In this document: positions 1 through 8,008 of the stretch, one piece after another | How the letters are laid out: each line of letters opens with the position of its first letter | Position numbering within the stretch: position 1 is the stretch's first letter | Source: Mageeibacillus sp. UBA5747 | GTDB taxonomy: Bacteria > Bacillota > Clostridia > Saccharofermentanales > UBA5734 | Length of the DNA stretch: 17,621 bases | Reading direction: 5' to 3' | NCBI GenBank assembly: GCA_002419145.1 | Contig: DIFN01000059.1 | Coordinates: forward strand, 1-17,621 | Program-made: the position numbers and the translations under genes | The notes under the pieces: generated by a model | The model's database searches: none | Seen by the model: only the letters and a program-made list of their open reading frames with translations | What the model was told of the DNA's origin: nothing

Positions 1-818
1 ACGTCCTCGCAGAAGCCGGTCTCTCGATCGCTGATTTCACCGACATCACCTGGGACAAGTACATTGAACTGGGCAAGGTTGTCCTCGAAAAAACAGGCAA
101 ACCGCTCCTCTCGTCGACTGCTGAGTCTGATCTGCTGCCGATGATGATGCAGTCCGCCGGTGCCAGCTTCTTTGATAAAGATGGCAATCCGGACATCACC
201 ACCAATGCGACCCTGAAGAAAGTCTTCGAGACCTATGTCAAACTGATCGAATCCGGCGTCCTGATCCATGTCAATGACTGGGACCAGTACATTGGCTCCA
301 TGACCAACTCGACGGTCGGCGGCACGATCAATGGCTGCTGGATCATCGGTTCGATCCAGACTGCCAAAGACCAGTCTGGCAAATGGGCCATCACCAATAT
401 GCCCAAGCTCGATGGCGTTCCCAATGCGACCAATTATTCCAACAATGGCGGTTCCAGCTGGGCTGTCACGAACAATAGCAAAAACCCCCAGCTGGCTGCT
501 GATTTCCTGGCCAAGACCTTTGCTGGCAGCGTTGAATTCTACGAAACCATCCTGCCCGCTTCCGGTGCGCTGACATCCTATGCCCCCGCTGGCAAGAGCA
601 CCGTCTATTCCCAGCCTCAGGCATTCTTCGGCAACCAGCCGATCTACGCTCTGATCACTGAATTTGCGGGCAAGGTTCCCAGCAACTATACGGGTGCCTA
701 TTACTACGAAGCTCGTGATGCTCTGGCAGCCGCTCTGACCAATGCTGTTTCCGGTGCATCGATCGATGATGAGCTGAAGACCGCAGAAGACATCGTCAAG
801 ACCGCCATGGGTCAGTAA
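1..818 (+). CDS. Sugar ABC transporter substrate-binding protein, C-terminal part (5' end outside window)
   Basis: The reading frame is open from the left edge (first full codon at 3) to a TAA at 816-818, giving about 271 residues of a protein whose N-terminus, and presumably a lipoprotein signal, lie outside the window. The content fits the family 1 extracellular solute-binding proteins of CUT1 sugar transporters: a Trp/Tyr-rich sugar-cleft segment (DWDQYIG), a GSSWAVTNNSKNP stretch followed by AADFLAKTF, as seen in the second lobe of these proteins, and a C-terminal helix ending in AMGQ. Two CUT1 permease genes and a beta-galactosidase gene follow on the same strand, so the ligand is probably a beta-galactoside; this is inferred from context only. 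The family is clear; the ligand is uncertain. Confidence 0.9.
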   Translation, partial: VLAEAGLSIADFTDITWDKYIELGKVVLEKTGKPLLSSTAESDLLPMMMQSAGASFFDKDGNPDITTNATLKKVFETYVKLIESGVLIHVNDWDQYIGSMTNSTVGGTINGCWIIGSIQTAKDQSGKWAITNMPKLDGVPNATNYSNNGGSSWAVTNNSKNPQLAADFLAKTFAGSVEFYETILPASGALTSYAPAGKSTVYSQPQAFFGNQPIYALITEFAGKVPSNYTGAYYYEARDALAAALTNAVSGASIDDELKTAEDIVKTAMGQ

Positions 819-837
819 CCAGCCTGACTGATCGGCC

Positions 838-869
838 GGGGAGGTGTTCCGAGCCCGGAACGCCTCCCC
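838..869 (+). other. Intercistronic GC-rich hairpin after the binding-protein gene
   Basis: A 13-bp stem, 838-850 with 857-869, has one G-U pair and a 6-base loop. It begins 19 bases after the binding-protein stop and 68 bases before the next start. No run of T follows, so it does not look like a full intrinsic terminator. In transporter operons such hairpins often protect the 3' end of the binding-protein message or let only part of transcription continue, so that more binding protein than permease is made. That role is inferred here. Confidence 0.75.
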
Positions 870-941
870 TTGACCAGACCTGAAGGCAGAGTCCGGATGG
901 ATCCTTGATTCACCCTGTTTTGCAAAGGAGGAGAACCTGCA

Positions 942-1829
942 ATGAAAGCTAATCCGATGTCACTTACCCAAAAACAACGGTTGTCCGGCTGGATTTTTTT
1001 GGCGCCTGCCACCCTGCTGATTGTCATCATGAGCTTTATCCCGATGATCCAGGCCTTCATCCTGTCGATGCAAACTGGAAAAGGGAATCAACTGTCCTTT
1101 GCTGGCCTGTATAATTATGGCCGCCTGTTCAAGGATGCCATTTTCGTCAAATCCCTGATGAACAGTTTCATCTATCTGATCGTTCAAGTCCCGATCATGC
1201 TCCTGCTGGCCTTGCTCCTGGCCTCCATGCTTAATAACCGCGACCTGAAGTTCAAGGGCCTTTACCGCACAGCGATCTTCCTGCCCTGTGCCACCTCTCT
1301 GGTCTCCTATGCCATCATTTTCCGTTCACTATTTGCCGTCGACGGTTTCATCAATGTCATTCTGATCAAACTTGGTGTTCTGCAAACTGGCTACAATTTC
1401 CTGGCCAATCCGACATCAGCCCGCATTGTCATCATTCTGGCCCTGTTGTGGCGCTGGACCGGTTACAACATGGTTTTCTATCTGGCCGGCCTGCAAAATA
1501 TCGAGTACTCCGTTTACGAAGCAGCCAAGATCGATGGGGCTACGCCGTTCGAGACCTTCTGGAAAATTACGGTCCCCCTCCTAAAGCCAACCATCCTCTT
1601 AACCGCAATCATGTCCACCACAGGTACGCTGCAGCTGTTCGACGAATCCGTCAACCTGACGAACGGCGGTCCGGCCAATGCCACCATCACCATGTCGCAC
1701 TACATCTACAACCTCTCCTTCAAATATGTGCCGAATTTTGGCCTGGCCGCAGCCATGTCGTACATTATCCTGATCCTGGTGGCATCGCTATCCTTTATCC
1801 AGATGAAAGCAGGTGACCGTCGTGACTAA
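942..1829 (+). CDS. CUT1 sugar ABC transporter permease (MalF/LacF-like)
   Basis: This is a 295-residue inner-membrane permease of the binding-protein-dependent transport family. Six hydrophobic stretches are visible, near residues 15-37, 68-97, 106-130, 160-185, 216-238 and 265-288. The cytoplasmic EAA loop that docks the ATPase is intact: E193-A-A-K-I-D-G199 followed by a WKITVPLLKP segment. The ATG at 942 is preceded by AAAGGAGG at 924-931, a strong ribosome site. It follows the binding-protein gene after the 838-869 hairpin, and its end overlaps the next permease start by a few bases, so the two are probably translationally coupled. No ATPase gene is present; in many Bacillota a shared MsmK-type ATPase elsewhere serves such systems. 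The family is certain; the substrate is inferred from the downstream beta-galactosidase. Confidence 0.95.
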   Translation: MKANPMSLTQKQRLSGWIFLAPATLLIVIMSFIPMIQAFILSMQTGKGNQLSFAGLYNYGRLFKDAIFVKSLMNSFIYLIVQVPIMLLLALLLASMLNNRDLKFKGLYRTAIFLPCATSLVSYAIIFRSLFAVDGFINVILIKLGVLQTGYNFLANPTSARIVIILALLWRWTGYNMVFYLAGLQNIEYSVYEAAKIDGATPFETFWKITVPLLKPTILLTAIMSTTGTLQLFDESVNLTNGGPANATITMSHYIYNLSFKYVPNFGLAAAMSYIILILVASLSFIQMKAGDRRD

Positions 1830-2634
1830 TGAAAAGATCAAACAGGCCCTGACCTATGTATTCCTGACGGTTGCTGCTCTGGTGTCCGTTTTCCCTCTGT
1901 ACTGGATGCTTTCCGCGGCAACCAACCTCAGCGTCGATGTCTCCCGCGGGGTCTTGCTGCCCGGGAAGGCCCTGTTCAGCAATTTCCAGAATCTCCTGCA
2001 AAACCAGGATGTGCTCGGCGCAATGATCAATTCTTTCAAATATTCCGTTACGCTGACCGTGCTCTCTTTGTTTGTCAGTTCACTGGCAGGCTACGGCTTT
2101 GAAATCTACCATGACAAAGCCAAGGACACGATTTTGAACATCATTTTGCTGGCGATGATGATTCCGTTTGCGGCCACGATGATCCCGCTGTTCAAGATGT
2201 TTTCCACGGCACATCTTTTGAACAGTACGTTGGGATTCATGCTGCCCACCCTTGCCACGCCTTTCCTGATCATGATGTTCCGCCAGAGTGCCAGGTCCTT
2301 TCCCCATGACATCATCGAAGCAGCACGGATCGATGGACTCAAGGAATTTCAGATCTTTTACCGCATGTTCGTACCGACGATGCGCTCGACCTATGCCGCG
2401 GCCATGGTCATCACCTTCATGAGTGCCTGGAACAGCTATCTCTGGCCCAAGGTCATCATGACGGACAAGAAGAGCATTACCATGCCCATGATGGTTGCCA
2501 ACCTCAAGGAAGGCTATGTCACCGACTACGGCATGCTCATGCTGGGCGTTCTCCTGTCGACGATCCCAACCATCGTGATCTTCTTCGCCTTGCAGAAACG
2601 TTTCACTGAAGGCATCACAGGTTCGGTCAAGTAA
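1822..2634 (+). CDS. CUT1 sugar ABC transporter permease (MalG/LacG-like)
   Basis: The second permease half is about 270 residues long. The first membrane span lies near residues 8-32, and the EAA loop is E166-A-A-R-I-D-G with a following RMFVPTMRS segment. The C-terminus FTEGITGSVK is typical of MalG-type proteins. I prefer the GTG at 1822, because AGGTGA at 1811-1816 sits 5 bases upstream; the in-frame GTG at 1813 would add three residues but has a poorer ribosome site. Either start lies inside the 3' end of the preceding permease gene (stop 1827-1829), which points to coupled translation. The stop at 2632-2634 is followed after 33 bases by the beta-galactosidase start, so binding protein, permeases and enzyme form one operon. 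Confidence 0.94.
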   Translation: MTNEKIKQALTYVFLTVAALVSVFPLYWMLSAATNLSVDVSRGVLLPGKALFSNFQNLLQNQDVLGAMINSFKYSVTLTVLSLFVSSLAGYGFEIYHDKAKDTILNIILLAMMIPFAATMIPLFKMFSTAHLLNSTLGFMLPTLATPFLIMMFRQSARSFPHDIIEAARIDGLKEFQIFYRMFVPTMRSTYAAAMVITFMSAWNSYLWPKVIMTDKKSITMPMMVANLKEGYVTDYGMLMLGVLLSTIPTIVIFFALQKRFTEGITGSVK

Positions 2635-2657
2635 ATGCAACCAAACCCACCAGCCCC

Positions 2658-2662
2658 GGAGG
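2658..2662 (+). promoter_or_regulatory. Ribosome binding site that fixes the beta-galactosidase start
   Basis: GGAGG lies 5 bases before the ATG at 2668. The in-frame ATG at 2635, directly after the permease stop, has no comparable site and would add an 11-residue Pro-rich leader unlike the family, so 2668 is the likelier start. Confidence 0.75.
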
Positions 2663-2667
2663 TTTCC

Positions 2668-5600
2668 ATGACAGCATTCGACATCCAGAAAATCAATGAC
2701 ATCAGCTTTTTCGCCGACAATCGGCTGCCGGCTCATTCTGACCACCATGCCTATCCATCGCGCGAGACCGCTCTGGCAGCTGAAGATCCGTTCCGCTACT
2801 CCCTCAACGGCCAGTGGAAATTTGCCTATGCCGCCAGCCCGGCTGATGCCGTGGCAGGGTTTGAACAACTCGATTTTGATTGCCACGAGTGGGCGGACAT
2901 CCGAGTGCCTGGATCGATCCAGACCCAAGGTTACGACACCCCGCAGTACGTCAATGTCCAGTATCCCTGGGATGGCAAGGAGATGGTCCAGCCTGGCCAG
3001 GCACCGCAGCGGTTCAATCCAGTCGGCCATTATGTAAGCTACTTTACCGTGCCGTCTCATTTGGCCGGAAAACCGCTTTTCATCTCGTTCCAGGGTGTGG
3101 AGAATGCCTTTGCGCTCTGGCTCAATGGCCGTTATGTTGGCTACAGCACCGATGGCTTTACCCCGGCTGAGTTTGACTTGACCCCATACCTGACCACAGG
3201 CGAGAACAAGCTGGCCGTCCAGGTGTTCAAATGGACCGCGGCCAGCTGGGTCGAGGACCAGGATTTCTTCCGCTTCTCGGGCATATTTCGCGACGTATAT
3301 CTTTATACCGTTGCCAAGATTCATCTGGCCGACCTCAAGCTCCAGACCCGGATTGCCGATGATTTCCAGAGTGCGGAACTGGTGGCGGACTTGCAGGTCC
3401 AGGCACAGGCCCCCGGCAGCATGCGGTTGGTATTGAAATCGGATGACCAGACCGTGGCCGCGACTGAATTGACCCTGTCCACCGACCAGGCGATCCACGT
3501 CACCCTGCCCATTGCAAATCCCCGCCTCTGGAGTGCTGAGGATCCCTATCTCTACACCCTCGAGATCGAGCTATGCGACGCATCTGGCCAAGTGGTCGAG
3601 TATGTAGCCGAGAAGGTTGGCTGCCGCCGCTTTGAGATCAAAGACAGCCTGATGCTTTTGAACGGTCAGCGGATCGTGTTCAAGGGCGTCAACCGCCATG
3701 AATTCAGCGCCCAGACTGGCCGCACGGTTTCGGAAGCCGAGCTGCTGCAAGACATCCTGACCATGAAGCGCAACAATATCAATGCGGTCCGGACCAGCCA
3801 TTACCCCAATGATTCACGCCTCTACCGGCTCTGCGATCAGTACGGCCTCTATGTCATCGATGAGACGAATATGGAATCCCATGGCTCCTGGGATATGGGC
3901 CGGCTCACCCCCGCGGGAATCGAGTCGATCCTGCCGGGCAATCACCTCGAATGGCAAGACCTGCTGCTCGATCGCGTCAACTCGATGTTCCAGCGCGACA
4001 AAAACCACCCGTCCGTCCTGATCTGGTCCTGCGGCAACGAGTCCTTTGGCGGCTCGGTCATCTTCGAGATGGCCCAGTTGTTCCGGACGCTCGACCCGAC
4101 ACGCCCCGTCCACTATGAAGGCGTGCATTGGGATCCCCGCTACCCGGACACCACCGACATGGTCAGCCGGATGTATCCGCCGGTCACCGAGATCGAAGCC
4201 TTCCTGGCCGAGAATCGTCAGAAACCCTATATCTGCTGCGAATATACCCATGCAATGGGCAATTCCTGCGGCGCGATGCACAAATACACCGATCTGACCG
4301 ACCGCGATCCGCTCTATCAGGGCGGGTTCATCTGGGACTATATCGACCAGGCCCTGCTCTGGCCCAATGGCCGCGGCGAACGGCACCTGGCCTATGGCGG
4401 CGATTTTGGCGATCGGCCGAATGATGGCAATTTTTGCGGCAATGGCATCGTCTATGCCGACACCCGCGAGCCTTCGCCGAAAATGGCCGAGGTCAAGTTC
4501 AATTACCAGAACATCGCCGTGACTTTTACCGGCGATCATTTCACGGTGGTCAACAAGCATCTCTTCACCGCGACGGACGCATTCGACTGCACCGTTGAAT
4601 TGATGAAAGACGGCCAGCCGATCACGCAATATCCGGTGGCCACCAACGTCGCGCCCCTGTCTGCCGCCGACTACCCGCTGCCCTTTGCCCGCCCGACAGA
4701 GGCAGGTGAATATGCCGTGACGGTGTCGTTTGCCCTGAAAAACGACACCGCCTGGGCTGCGCGTGGCCATGAAATCGCCATCGGCCAGGCTGTGTTTGTC
4801 GTTGCCGGTGAGCAGAACGCGACGGACGCGCCTGTCCAGAGCGGTGCCTTTGAGGTGATCGACGGCGCCTGGAATCTCGGCGTCCGCGGCGACCATTTCG
4901 AAGTGCTGTTCTCAAAAATGTACGGCGGCCTTGTTTCGTATCGCTATGCCGGTGAAGAGCTCCTCAAGGGTATACCGCTGCCGAATTTCTGGCGTGCGCC
5001 AACCGATAATGACCGCGGCAACAGCTTGCCTGCCCGGTCCGCGCAGTGGAAAATCGCCAGCCTCTACCTGACCCACAAAGACCCCGCAATCCAGGCGGTG
5101 CGTCAGCCGGTCATCGAGATCTTGCCGGACCAGGTCCGGATCACCTATGACTATCTGCTGCCAACCCAGCCCGCAGCATCCTGCCTGCTGACCTATACGG
5201 TTCTCCCTGACGGCCGCATCCGGACCCGACTGGACTACAACCCCGTCCCGGAGCTGGGCGATATGCCGGAATTCGGCGTGATGTTCCAGCTCGACGCCGC
5301 GTTCGACCACCTGACCTGGTATGGCCTGGGACCTGACGAGACCTATGCTGATCGCAACCATGGCGCCAGACTGGGCATCTATGAATCCTCCGTCCAGGAT
5401 AACCTCGCCGGTTATCTCAAGCCGCAGGAATGCGGCAACAAGTCCGGTGTCCGCTGGGCAACGGTGGTCAATGCTGCCGGTCGCGGCCTGCGATTCAGCG
5501 GTGATCAGATCAATGTCTCAGCCCTGCCCTATACGCCACACGAACTCGAGCAGGCCCGTCATGCTTACGAATTGCCGCCCGTGCACAACACCGTTGTCCG

Positions 5601-5721
5601 GATTGCCCAGCAGCAGATCGGCGTTGCCGGTGACGACAGCTGGGGTGCCCGGACCCACGACGAATACCGGCTCGATGTCAGCCAGCCGCTGTCGTTTGAG
5701 TTTGAGTTTTGCGGGGTTTGA
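2668..5721 (+). CDS. lacZ: Beta-galactosidase, glycoside hydrolase family 2 (LacZ type)
   Basis: This 1017-residue enzyme hydrolyses terminal beta-D-galactosides such as lactose. It has the full LacZ layout: an N-terminal jelly-roll with NRLPAHSDHHAY and SLNGQWKF, immunoglobulin-like domains, a TIM barrel, and the C-terminal small-subunit domain (WYGLGPDETYADR, YLKPQECGN). The acid/base Glu is E458 in CGNES and the nucleophile is E525 in CCEYTHAMGNS. The Mg ligands E403 and H405 in NMESHG, and D199 in the EDQDFFRFSGIFRDV segment, are also present. No signal peptide is visible, so it should act in the cytoplasm on sugar brought in by the transporter encoded just upstream. Length and catalytic residues are normal. 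GC content is high (60 percent in line 4021-4080). Acceptance of other galactosides cannot be excluded. Confidence 0.97.
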   Translation: MTAFDIQKINDISFFADNRLPAHSDHHAYPSRETALAAEDPFRYSLNGQWKFAYAASPADAVAGFEQLDFDCHEWADIRVPGSIQTQGYDTPQYVNVQYPWDGKEMVQPGQAPQRFNPVGHYVSYFTVPSHLAGKPLFISFQGVENAFALWLNGRYVGYSTDGFTPAEFDLTPYLTTGENKLAVQVFKWTAASWVEDQDFFRFSGIFRDVYLYTVAKIHLADLKLQTRIADDFQSAELVADLQVQAQAPGSMRLVLKSDDQTVAATELTLSTDQAIHVTLPIANPRLWSAEDPYLYTLEIELCDASGQVVEYVAEKVGCRRFEIKDSLMLLNGQRIVFKGVNRHEFSAQTGRTVSEAELLQDILTMKRNNINAVRTSHYPNDSRLYRLCDQYGLYVIDETNMESHGSWDMGRLTPAGIESILPGNHLEWQDLLLDRVNSMFQRDKNHPSVLIWSCGNESFGGSVIFEMAQLFRTLDPTRPVHYEGVHWDPRYPDTTDMVSRMYPPVTEIEAFLAENRQKPYICCEYTHAMGNSCGAMHKYTDLTDRDPLYQGGFIWDYIDQALLWPNGRGERHLAYGGDFGDRPNDGNFCGNGIVYADTREPSPKMAEVKFNYQNIAVTFTGDHFTVVNKHLFTATDAFDCTVELMKDGQPITQYPVATNVAPLSAADYPLPFARPTEAGEYAVTVSFALKNDTAWAARGHEIAIGQAVFVVAGEQNATDAPVQSGAFEVIDGAWNLGVRGDHFEVLFSKMYGGLVSYRYAGEELLKGIPLPNFWRAPTDNDRGNSLPARSAQWKIASLYLTHKDPAIQAVRQPVIEILPDQVRITYDYLLPTQPAASCLLTYTVLPDGRIRTRLDYNPVPELGDMPEFGVMFQLDAAFDHLTWYGLGPDETYADRNHGARLGIYESSVQDNLAGYLKPQECGNKSGVRWATVVNAAGRGLRFSGDQINVSALPYTPHELEQARHAYELPPVHNTVVRIAQQQIGVAGDDSWGARTHDEYRLDVSQPLSFEFEFCGV

Positions 5722-5777
5722 AGGGTGAGGTAAAAGCGCCACGCCGGTCGATGGATTTAGTCCATAAATGCGAAATT

Positions 5778-5828
5778 AGCCTTAGCGACATTGTCTTCAT
5801 TGATGGGGGACGTCGCTAAGGCTTTTTT
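5778..5828 (+). terminator. Rho-independent terminator of the beta-galactosidase operon
   Basis: A perfect 12-bp stem pairs 5778-5789 with 5812-5823. A further 6 pairs (5793-5798 with 5806-5811, including two G-U) can extend it above a 3-base bulge. A run of six T (5823-5828) follows directly. It starts 57 bases after the beta-galactosidase stop. Confidence 0.9.
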
Positions 5829-5953
5829 AGCTCGATCAGAAGATTAGGCCGGGTCATGGTGATACCGACCGTATCGCTTTCTTGACCAAAAAAGTACCTG
5901 ATAAGTGTCGATTTTGGAAATCAGATAAGAATATTTGTCCCCGAATGACATAC

Positions 5954-6009
5954 GATATCTGGCCCTATCGATCTATCTGATTTTGATCGATTTAATAAGG
6001 CCAGCTATC
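5954..6009. repeat. Imperfect inverted repeat with the AAGGCCAG motif
   Basis: CTGGCC-CTAT at 5959-5968 pairs with ATAAGGCCAG at 5995-6004 with one mismatch. CGATC at 5969-5973 pairs with GATCG at 5985-5989 across a 5-base bulge, and the flanks 5954-5957 and 6006-6009 also pair. Its right arm matches the arm of the hairpin at 15310-15375 (16 of 18 bases, 5989-6006 against 15350-15367). It overlaps a candidate promoter, so it may be an operator. Confidence 0.5.
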
Positions 6010-6011
6010 AT
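5983..6011 (+). promoter_or_regulatory. Candidate sigma-A promoter (distal) for the kinase gene
   Basis: TTGATC (5983-5988, 4 of 6) and TATCAT (6006-6011, 5 of 6) are separated by 17 bases. The spacer contains the repeated AATAAGGCCAG motif, and the cre-like site lies where the transcript would begin. It is moderately supported by position; an alternative promoter lies at 6121-6148. Confidence 0.4.
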
Positions 6012-6017
6012 ATGAGA

Positions 6018-6031
6018 TTGAAGCGGTATCA
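6018..6031 (+). promoter_or_regulatory. Candidate cre site (CcpA operator)
   Basis: TTGAAGCGGTATCA matches the consensus TGNAARCGNWWWCA at 13 of 14 positions, with T instead of G at position 2. It lies 6 bases after the distal -10 box, where bound CcpA would block transcription. A sugar-uptake regulator gene is a sensible target for catabolite repression. The match was made by eye. Confidence 0.5.
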
Positions 6032-6120
6032 CTTGTGTCAGATGAATCATAGATGCACCGGATTGTCCTTGTTGGTCGTTTTACCTATTTGTGAGAATAA
6101 TAATCGACAAGTTGTACGCT

Positions 6121-6148
6121 TTGATTTCTCGATGATAGTCCATATAAT
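6121..6148 (+). promoter_or_regulatory. Candidate sigma-A promoter (proximal) for the kinase gene
   Basis: TTGATT (6121-6126, 4 of 6) and a perfect TATAAT (6143-6148) are separated by 16 bases. The start would fall near 6155, leaving a leader of about 85 bases before the kinase ATG. This is the best promoter-like match in the gap. Confidence 0.55.
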
Positions 6149-6238
6149 GGTCCTAATTTAAATAAACAGATCTATTATTGCCTTTTGCAAAATGAACGGG
6201 ATCTAATAATATACAAAACACAAATTTGAGGGCAGGAT

Positions 6239-8008
6239 ATGATGCAATCTGTCAAAGCATTTTTTAAAAACCTAAAAATCCAGAATAAGATTTTCTTGTT
6301 TTTCAGCATAATGATCTTGCTGCTCTCTGTCATTATTGGCAGTTTCTCATATATATATGCATCAAATATCATTCTGAAAAAGACTTTGGTTCAATCCGAA
6401 GAGACGATTGAGCAGCTTAGTCAAAACATTGATCATAATATTACACTCATAAATGAGAAGCTATCCTATCTGACTTACAACCCGCTTGTACAAAAGCAGT
6501 TGAAGGTGGATGGTAGGAATATGACCTTGGCTGAAAGCAATTCTGCACGCCGGGAAATGAGCAAGTTCATGGTTCAGGTTTATCACAGTGCCATTCTTGA
6601 TGACATTCAGATTTATGGCGACTATGCCCAGGAATACTATATCTGTTCTCGAGACCAGAGGATCCAATACGACCAATCTGACGAGTATATTCAGCTGGCA
6701 CGGGCTGCGAATGGACAGAATATCATCATCAATGATGACCAGACCAAAGGGATTCAGATCGTAAAAAAAATCACGGATGTCGTCACATTGGAATCACTGG
6801 GTGTCCTGAGGGCTTCCTTAAAACGCTCGGTCATTCAAAAAACAATTGACCAGATTGACTTTGCTTCAGATGGATCCATTATGGTACTCGACGGCGATGG
6901 CAAGTTTGTCGTTGGTGACAGCAGCTTTGCCGCGCCAGAGCTATTGTCAAGAATTATAGATCGGTCAGGAACGTTTGAGTATCGAACCAACAATATGGTC
7001 TATCAAGTTGTTTACAAGAAATCTACATATACTAACTGGAATACCATCGGTATTTTACCGCAAAGTGCACTGCGTCACGAATTGTTGCCACTTCAGACCT
7101 CGACTTTTTTTGTGACGCTCATGTTTTTGCTTTTAGGACTGGTCTTGACCCGAATCTTGTCAGATATTATCGCCAGACCTCTGGGTGGCATGGTGACAGC
7201 ACTTGGCACATTATCCATCGGAGATTTCTCTGTTCGCCTGCCTGAAGATCGCCAGGACGAGATCGGCAATTTGCGAGCAGGATTTAACCAGATGATCGTC
7301 AAGATCGAGACACTCGTTGACGATGTCTATCGCAAGGAAGTTCTAAAAAAAGAATCCGAGTTCAAAGCTCTACAAGCACAGATCAATCCTCATTTCCTGT
7401 ACAACACTTTGGATACGATTAACTGGATGGCCCGGAAAAGGGGGATGGAGGAGATCTGTAATATGGTATCGTCCATCAGTAATCTCATGCGAATCAGCAT
7501 CAGTAACAAACAAGATTTTATAACGGTCAAAGACGAGCTACAGTACGTCAGGGATTATCTCTATATCCAGAAAACAAGGTACCGGAACCGCATCATATTT
7601 GAGATTTCTGTCGATGAAAAAATGCTTGAACAAAGTATTCCCAAACTCATTCTCCAGCCGATAGTTGAAAATGCGATTATCCATGGAGCTGAGCCAGTGA
7701 AGCGGCAAACTGAAATCTTATTGATGGGTTACCTGGAAAATGATGTCATGGTTTTCAAAATTCGGGATACAGGGAAAGGCATTGCTCCAGTTGTCCTAGA
7801 AAAAATATTGGATGGACAGGAGTTCTTTGAGGAAACAGACAATCATACGAGGCTAGGTGTCCATGCCGTGCACCAGAGGATCCGCTACTTGTACGGTCCA
7901 AATTTCGGAATGACGATCGATTCAGTTGAAAACGAATGGACCTGTGTAACGATCCGGATTCCATTCAAAACCAACGAATACATGCAATTGAAAGGACTTG
8001 GCCAATGA
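6239..8008 (+). CDS. YesM-type sensor histidine kinase
   Basis: This 589-residue membrane kinase has a span at about 18-40, an extracellular sensor region of roughly 245 residues (Cache-like by layout), a second span at about 288-304, and a HAMP domain ending near EIGNLRAGFNQM. The His_kinase core carries the phosphorylated His, H385, in INPHFLYNTLD, and the ATPase domain has its N box at E477-N478 (QPIVENAIIHG) and a DTGKGI motif. NPHFLYN is diagnostic of the YesM/LytS class, whose members commonly sense sugars or their binding proteins. A GAGGGCAGGA stretch (6228-6237) precedes ATG codons at 6239 and 6242; either could be used. The stop overlaps the response regulator start as ATGA, so the pair is coupled. 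GC is low here (about 37-40 percent in lines 6361 and 7321). The ligand is unknown. Confidence 0.95.
   Translation: MMQSVKAFFKNLKIQNKIFLFFSIMILLLSVIIGSFSYIYASNIILKKTLVQSEETIEQLSQNIDHNITLINEKLSYLTYNPLVQKQLKVDGRNMTLAESNSARREMSKFMVQVYHSAILDDIQIYGDYAQEYYICSRDQRIQYDQSDEYIQLARAANGQNIIINDDQTKGIQIVKKITDVVTLESLGVLRASLKRSVIQKTIDQIDFASDGSIMVLDGDGKFVVGDSSFAAPELLSRIIDRSGTFEYRTNNMVYQVVYKKSTYTNWNTIGILPQSALRHELLPLQTSTFFVTLMFLLLGLVLTRILSDIIARPLGGMVTALGTLSIGDFSVRLPEDRQDEIGNLRAGFNQMIVKIETLVDDVYRKEVLKKESEFKALQAQINPHFLYNTLDTINWMARKRGMEEICNMVSSISNLMRISISNKQDFITVKDELQYVRDYLYIQKTRYRNRIIFEISVDEKMLEQSIPKLILQPIVENAIIHGAEPVKRQTEILLMGYLENDVMVFKIRDTGKGIAPVVLEKILDGQEFFEETDNHTRLGVHAVHQRIRYLYGPNFGMTIDSVENEWTCVTIRIPFKTNEYMQLKGLGQ

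Larger units (their letters stand above)
5829..6238. other. Intergenic regulatory gap before the sensor kinase gene
   Basis: This 410-base AT-rich stretch has no convincing gene. It holds an imperfect inverted repeat (5954-6009), two candidate promoters (5983-6011 and 6121-6148), a cre-like site (6018-6031) and the kinase ribosome site near 6228-6237. Between 5829 and 5950 I see only short dyads, such as GATAC-N5-GTATC at 5861-5875, that could easily arise by chance. Confidence 0.6.

Noticed and set aside
2080..3498. Minus-strand open frame of 472 codons opposite permease and beta-galactosidase genes
   Set aside because: It crosses the boundary of two certain plus-strand genes, its translation is rich in His, Gly and Arg with no recognisable domain, and long antisense frames are expected in GC-rich coding DNA.
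3814..4896. Minus-strand open frame of 360 codons inside the beta-galactosidase gene
   Set aside because: It lies wholly opposite conserved catalytic regions, has low-complexity composition and no ribosome site worth noting; it is a shadow.
5859..6032. 9-base inverted repeat GTGATACCG / CGGTATCAC, 156 bases apart
   Set aside because: Such a match is expected roughly every second time in a gap of this size; the right half is better explained by the cre-like site.
7936..8004. Longer start for the response regulator at the ATG 7936
   Set aside because: It would overlap the kinase gene by over 70 bases and add a tail not seen before receiver domains; the ATGA overlap at 8005 with AAAGGA upstream is much better.
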